Of a DNA stretch of 8,683 bases, positions 5,594 through 8,683 are shown piece by piece. The position numbers were made by a program, and so were the translations under genes. The notes beneath the pieces were generated by a model. That model saw nothing but the letters and a program-made list of their open reading frames with translations, searched no databases and had not been told where the DNA came from. Every line of letters begins with the position of its first letter. The stretch's first letter is position 1. The stretch lies in the NCBI GenBank assembly GCA_945933905.1, contig CAMEQX010000040.1, positions 1 through 8,683 on the forward strand. Direction: 5' to 3'. This DNA comes from an uncultured Clostridia bacterium (GTDB lineage Bacteria; Bacillota; Clostridia; Oscillospirales; Ruminococcaceae).

Positions 5594-6326
5594 CAGCCGC
5601 CCCGAAAAGCTCGCGGAATTTCCCCGGAGTCATTCCCGTGAGCTTTTTGAAGGTGCTTGTAAAGGCGCTCTGCGAGGAAAAACCAAGTGAAAGCGATATC
5701 TCCGAGAACGTAAAATCCGAGTAAATCAGCATATTCTTCGCGGTGTTCACCTTTGCGTTGATGATAAACTCGCGAAACGGCACGCCCGCTTCCTTCACAA
5801 AAAGCTTCGACAGATAAGTAGCGTCAATCTGCAAAAATTCCGCCGCACTTTTGACGGTGAGCTTTTCGTGGAGATTTTCATAGATGTAGTCGATACATTT
5901 TCTGATGTGAATGGAAATCACGTTCTCCTTTTTCAGCTCGCGCATTCTTTCTGCGTAATCAAGCTGCATTTCCCCGATAATGTCAATCAGCTGCTCTGCG
6001 TTTTTGCACTTATCGGCGCGGCGGATATAAATATCGCTCAGCGTATAAGCAAGGTCGTGGCTCATTCCGTTTTCAACGCAAACGCGCGAGGTCATCGCAA
6101 TCGCAATTATGACGTGATAGAGAACATTTCTCACGGGGTCGTCCGACAAAACGCCTTTTCCGTCATAGTAGTTTTTCTTGATATTTACAAAATTTTCCTT
6201 CACTCGCTCAACATCGCCCGAGCTCACGGCGTTGTACTTTTCAAACTCACTGCTGAAAGAAACCCGCCTGAAGCCCTCCTCGCGCTGTACGAAAAGGCGA
6301 TAATTCAGCTCTCGGTTTGTATCCAT
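5589..6326 (-). CDS. AraC-family transcriptional regulator
   Basis: The 245-aa protein has a helical N-terminal domain (about 1-130), including a segment near 64-103 (PVRNVLYHVIIAIAMTSRVCVENG...LAYTLSDIYI) that recurs in Firmicute AraC-type regulators. A C-terminal double helix-turn-helix DNA-binding domain (about 136-242) follows. The first HTH is near 156-178 (LTVKSAAEFLQIDATYLSKLF) and the second near 207-229, followed by the family signature SLGFSSQSAFTSTFKKLTGMTPGKFR. No cupin sugar-sensing domain is evident and the effector is unknown. The ATG at 6326 has GAGAGGTG about 6 nt upstream. It is divergent from a MATE exporter, which it probably regulates, and its stop lies in the terminator shared with tyrS. 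Confidence 0.93.
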   Translation of the reverse strand: MDTNRELNYRLFVQREEGFRRVSFSSEFEKYNAVSSGDVERVKENFVNIKKNYYDGKGVLSDDPVRNVLYHVIIAIAMTSRVCVENGMSHDLAYTLSDIYIRRADKCKNAEQLIDIIGEMQLDYAERMRELKKENVISIHIRKCIDYIYENLHEKLTVKSAAEFLQIDATYLSKLFVKEAGVPFREFIINAKVNTAKNMLIYSDFTFSEISLSLGFSSQSAFTSTFKKLTGMTPGKFRELFGAAE

Positions 6327-6359
6327 AACGCACCTCTCTTCCTGAAATTTCCTCTTTTA

Positions 6360-6368
6360 ATTATACCA
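6360..6368 (-). promoter_or_regulatory. Extended -10 promoter of the AraC-family gene
   Basis: On the minus strand TGG-TATAAT (6368-6360) forms an extended -10 element. The best -35 candidate is a weak ATGGCA 18 bp upstream. Transcription would begin near 6353, giving a leader of about 27 nt. Confidence 0.6.
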
Positions 6369-6371
6369 CAT

Positions 6372-6397
6372 TTTTGACAAAAATGCCATAGTTTTGA
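6372..6397. promoter_or_regulatory. Possible AraC-type operator: direct repeat with 20-bp period
   Basis: TTTTGA occurs at 6372-6377 and again at 6392-6397, each followed by an A-rich run, so the two copies are two helical turns apart on the same face. Paired direct half-sites between divergent genes are usual for AraC-family regulators. The region is AT-rich, so chance is a real alternative. Confidence 0.25.
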
Positions 6398-6403
6398 TAT
6401 AAA
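6374..6403 (+). promoter_or_regulatory. Probable promoter of the MATE-SDR operon
   Basis: TTGACA (6374-6379) and TATAAA (6398-6403) are separated by 18 bp, giving a start near 6410 and a leader of about 54 nt. A second TATAAT at 6421-6426 lacks a well-spaced -35 box and could be an activator-dependent alternative. Confidence 0.5.
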
Positions 6404-6450
6404 AAAATTTGCCGAATAAGTATAATGATAACTGCAAAAGAAAGACAGAA

Positions 6451-6456
6451 AAGAGG
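6451..6456 (+). promoter_or_regulatory. Shine-Dalgarno deciding the MATE start
   Basis: AAGAGG lies 7 nt before the ATG at 6464. An earlier in-frame ATG at 6425 has no such site and overlaps a TATAAT sequence, so 6464 is preferred. Confidence 0.75.
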
Positions 6457-6463
6457 CAAAACT

Positions 6464-7840
6464 ATGACAAATACTTATGATTTAACGAAGGGAAGCCCCG
6501 CAAAGCTGATTTTGAAATTTTACTTCCCTATGCTGTTTACAAATATGCTCCAGCAGGTTTACACAATCGCCGATACCGCGATTGTCGGGAAAGGTCTCGG
6601 CGATGACCAGCTTGCCGCCGTGGGAAATATGTCCTCGCTCACTTTTCTCATCATAGGCTTTTCCGTGGGACTTACAAACGGCTTTTCCATTATGACCGCG
6701 CAGTTTTTCGGTGCGGGCGACAGAAAAAAGCTCCGTCAGTGTACGGCGGCTTCGGTTATTCTCGCGCTGATAATCACGGTTGTGCTGACGCTTTTCAGCG
6801 TGCTGTTTTTAAAGCCCGTGCTGATGTTTATGCAAACTCCCGAAAACATTCTCGAGGATAGCCTGAAATACGGCTATATCATCTTCGGCGGTCTTGCCAC
6901 GGCGATTTTCTACAACCTCTGCGCCAGTATTCTGCGCGCGCTCGGCGACAGCAAAACACCGTTTTACGCGATTATCGTGTCAACCATCGTAAACATCATC
7001 TTCAACTGCGTTTGCGTTTTCCTGATGAAAACAGGCGTTGAGGGACCCGCCGCAGTGACGATTATTTCGCAGCTTATTTCCGCCGTGATTTGCCTCGGAA
7101 AGCTGAGGAAAATCGAGATAATCCGCCTTACGAAAGAGGATTTCAAGGGCGTTTCCGAGATGTCGGGAATGCTTTTGAAAAACGGAATTCCTATGGCGGC
7201 GATGAACTCTATCACGGCTGTCGGCTGTATGACCGTGCAGTATTTCGTGAACGGAATGGGCGTTGCTTTCGCCTCAGCCTACGCCGCTTGCAGCAAATAC
7301 ATCAACCTCTTTATGCAGCCCGCCTGCACTGCGGGAAACACGATTTCCGCTTTCACAAGCCAAAACTTCGGCGCGGGAAAATACCCGAGAATTGTCAGCG
7401 GACTTAAGGTTTGTCTCGCGATTGCGGCGGTTTCTTATGTGGTTTTGGGAGCAGTTATGGTCTTTTTCCCGAATTGGCTTGCGGGACTTATGCTCAACGG
7501 CTCCGAGCAAATCGAGCTTGCCGCAGGCTTCCTCGTGAAGTGCGGAATTATGATATTCGCCGTGGATTTCCTGTTTGTTTTCAGAAGCGCGTGTCAGGGA
7601 ATGGGAAAACCGCTTTTGCCGATGATGTCGGGAATTCTCGAGATGGTGATGCGTGTTTTCGTGATTGCGTATTTCACGAAATCCGTAGGCTTTGAGGCAA
7701 CCGCTTATGCGGAAATCGCCGCTTGGACGGGCGCGCTTTTAATGAACATCGCCGCCTTCACCTACTTCATCAGAAAGAAGCTCCGCCCGCAAAAATCCCC
7801 GATAAATCCCGCTCCGCTTAAAAAAGCTGTCAGAAAATAA
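6464..7840 (+). CDS. MATE family multidrug/toxin efflux transporter
   Basis: From the chosen ATG this is a 458-aa integral membrane protein of normal MATE length, with about 12 hydrophobic segments in two related halves. Family features include the N-terminal LTKGSPAKLILKFYFPMLFTNMLQQVYTIADTAIVGKGLG (from about residue 7), NGFSIMTAQFFGAG in the first half, LRALGDSKTPFYA after helix 4, and the matching second-half segment NTISAFTSQNFGAGKYPR with FRSACQGMGKPLLPMMSG. MATE proteins export organic cations or other small molecules in exchange for sodium or protons; the substrate here cannot be told. The C terminus is basic (KKLRPQKSPINPAPLKKAVRK), probably cytoplasmic. It is divergent from an AraC-family regulator, and its stop codon overlaps the ribosome binding site of the next gene, so the two genes form one operon. 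Confidence 0.95.
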   Translation: MTNTYDLTKGSPAKLILKFYFPMLFTNMLQQVYTIADTAIVGKGLGDDQLAAVGNMSSLTFLIIGFSVGLTNGFSIMTAQFFGAGDRKKLRQCTAASVILALIITVVLTLFSVLFLKPVLMFMQTPENILEDSLKYGYIIFGGLATAIFYNLCASILRALGDSKTPFYAIIVSTIVNIIFNCVCVFLMKTGVEGPAAVTIISQLISAVICLGKLRKIEIIRLTKEDFKGVSEMSGMLLKNGIPMAAMNSITAVGCMTVQYFVNGMGVAFASAYAACSKYINLFMQPACTAGNTISAFTSQNFGAGKYPRIVSGLKVCLAIAAVSYVVLGAVMVFFPNWLAGLMLNGSEQIELAAGFLVKCGIMIFAVDFLFVFRSACQGMGKPLLPMMSGILEMVMRVFVIAYFTKSVGFEATAYAEIAAWTGALLMNIAAFTYFIRKKLRPQKSPINPAPLKKAVRK

Positions 7841-7844
7841 GGAG
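7839..7844 (+). promoter_or_regulatory. Shine-Dalgarno deciding the TTG start of the dehydrogenase
   Basis: AAGGAG overlaps the MATE stop codon (7838-7840) and lies 6 nt before the TTG at 7851. The next in-frame candidate codon is well inside the Rossmann fold, so TTG is the likely start. Confidence 0.8.
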
Positions 7845-7850
7845 AAAAAT

Positions 7851-8603
7851 TTGGTTGAAATCAAAGGAAAATGGGCGCTTGTCACGGGCGCGGCAAGAGG
7901 TATAGGCTATCTCACGGCGATAATGCTTGCAAAGCGCGGCTGCAACCTGATTTTGCACGAAAGAACAGAAAAGCACTGCGAGAAGGTTCTCGCAGACGTA
8001 AAAAAGCTGGGTGTAGAAGCGCGCTGCGCTGCCGCAGAGCTTTCCGACCTAGACGCTGTTGCAAGAATGCTCAGCGAGATTGACGATATGGGAATGCGCG
8101 TTGATATTGTCCTGAACAACGCGGGAATGCAAATTGCCTACCGCACGGACTTTATGCAAACGCCTGTTTCGGATTTCACCGAGAGCTTCAAGGTCAACAC
8201 AATCGCGCCCGCTATGATTTGCTATCACTTTTTGCCGAAAATGATTGAAAACGGCTTCGGGAGAATTGTGAACACAACAAGCGGAATTCGCCTTGAACCC
8301 GAGCAGGCGGGCTATTCCGCAAGCAAGGCTGCGCTCGATAAAATCACGGTTGATTTAGGCTCAAAGCTTGAGGGGACGAACGTTATGATAAATCTCGCGG
8401 ACCCCGGCTGGTGCAAAACCGACCTCGGCGGCTCCAATGCGCCGAATTCCCCCGAAAGCACAATCCCCGGAATTGCCGTGGGCGCGTTTATCGATGACGG
8501 AAAGTCGGGAAGACTTTTTCCCGCGCAGACTTTCGCGGGGCTTTCTCTCGAGGAAGCGGTCGAAAAAGCCGAGCGTGAATTTGACAGCCCCTACGAGAAA
8601 TAA
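7851..8603 (+). CDS. Short-chain dehydrogenase/reductase (SDR)
   Basis: This 250-aa NAD(P)-dependent oxidoreductase has all classical SDR elements: the nucleotide-binding TGAARGIG at residues 12-19, NNAG at 89-92, Asn116 in KVNT, catalytic Ser144 in NTTSG, Tyr155 and Lys159 in YSASK, and DPGWCKTDLGG at 184-194. The start is a TTG with a strong ribosome binding site. It lies 10 nt after the MATE exporter stop, so the two are co-transcribed. This suggests an enzyme that modifies a compound also handled by the exporter, or a general detoxification role. The substrate is not readable from the sequence, and the C-terminal 45 residues, which usually shape the substrate pocket, show no motif I recognise. 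Confidence 0.92.
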   Translation: MVEIKGKWALVTGAARGIGYLTAIMLAKRGCNLILHERTEKHCEKVLADVKKLGVEARCAAAELSDLDAVARMLSEIDDMGMRVDIVLNNAGMQIAYRTDFMQTPVSDFTESFKVNTIAPAMICYHFLPKMIENGFGRIVNTTSGIRLEPEQAGYSASKAALDKITVDLGSKLEGTNVMINLADPGWCKTDLGGSNAPNSPESTIPGIAVGAFIDDGKSGRLFPAQTFAGLSLEEAVEKAEREFDSPYEK

Positions 8604-8613
8604 CTCGCATATA

Positions 8614-8646
8614 AAAAGCCGTTATGCTTTGCGCGTAACGGCTTTT
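8614..8646. terminator. Bidirectional terminator between SDR and a convergent gene
   Basis: AAAAGCCGTTA (8614-8624) pairs with TAACGGCTTTT (8636-8646). T-G, G-C and C-G pairs extend the stem inward to a 5-nt loop. The plus strand ends in TTTTGTTTT and the minus strand in TTTTTATAT, so both convergent genes are served. Confidence 0.9.
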
Positions 8647-8655
8647 GTTTTGGGT

Positions 8656-8683
8656 TCAGAACGGCGCGGTGTCGGGGTCGCGT
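8656..8683 (-). CDS. C-terminal end of a convergent gene (product ends RDPDTAPF)
   Basis: On the minus strand a frame enters at the right edge and reads RDPDTAPF followed by TGA at 8658-8656, just before the shared terminator. An acidic tail ending in Pro-Phe resembles the C-terminal tip of single-stranded DNA-binding proteins (such as DDDIPF), but eight residues are not enough to name the gene. The terminator position supports a real gene end here. Confidence 0.4.

Noticed and set aside
1..8683. Mobile elements, CRISPR arrays, tRNA or rRNA genes
   Set aside because: No transposase or integrase motifs, terminal inverted repeats, regularly spaced repeats or tRNA-like cloverleaf sequences were found on either strand; the only long repeat is the tandem gene duplication.

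Overview
The window looks like chromosomal DNA from an anaerobic Firmicute, probably a Clostridia (Oscillospirales/Ruminococcaceae-like) bacterium. The evidence is the scpA-scpB condensin pair beside an M50 metalloprotease, a canonical T-box leader ahead of a tyrosyl-tRNA synthetase, AGGAG-type ribosome binding sites on almost every gene, TTG starts, and sigma-A promoters very close to TTGACA-N17-TATAAT. This placement is inference from gene content; no marker gene fixes the genus.

Left part (1-1565, minus strand): an operon reads leftward from a promoter at about 1537-1565 through an M50 site-2-type protease, scpA and the first 18 codons of scpB. It is tightly packed (4-nt gap, then a 4-nt ATGA overlap). 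The protease probably starts at a TTG at 1471, downstream of the promoter.

Centre-left (1589-3191, plus strand): ruvX (yqgF) and a class I DAHP synthase (first step of aromatic amino acid synthesis) each have an exact-consensus promoter. The aroF-type promoter overlaps the ruvX stop codon.

Centre (3199-5593): a consensus promoter drives a complete T-box riboswitch (stem I with a UAC tyrosine codon in the specifier region, stem III, antiterminator with a 7-nt UGGU bulge, overlapping terminator). Tyrosyl-tRNA synthetase is not the first gene after it. Two tandem, paralogous, four-helix membrane proteins of unknown function (142 and 141 aa) lie in between, and the second overlaps tyrS by 14 nt. 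This puts an unrecognised membrane protein pair under tyrosine-starvation control, and it is the most interesting part of the window. A strong bidirectional terminator closes the unit.

Right part (5589-8683): an AraC-family regulator (minus) is divergent from a MATE-family exporter and a short-chain dehydrogenase (plus), a typical regulator/efflux/enzyme module. Another bidirectional terminator follows, then the last eight codons of a convergent minus-strand gene whose product ends in DPDTAPF. No rRNA, tRNA, CRISPR array, insertion sequence or prophage gene was seen. The only stretch of about 300 bases without a gene (3192-3502) is filled by the T-box leader.
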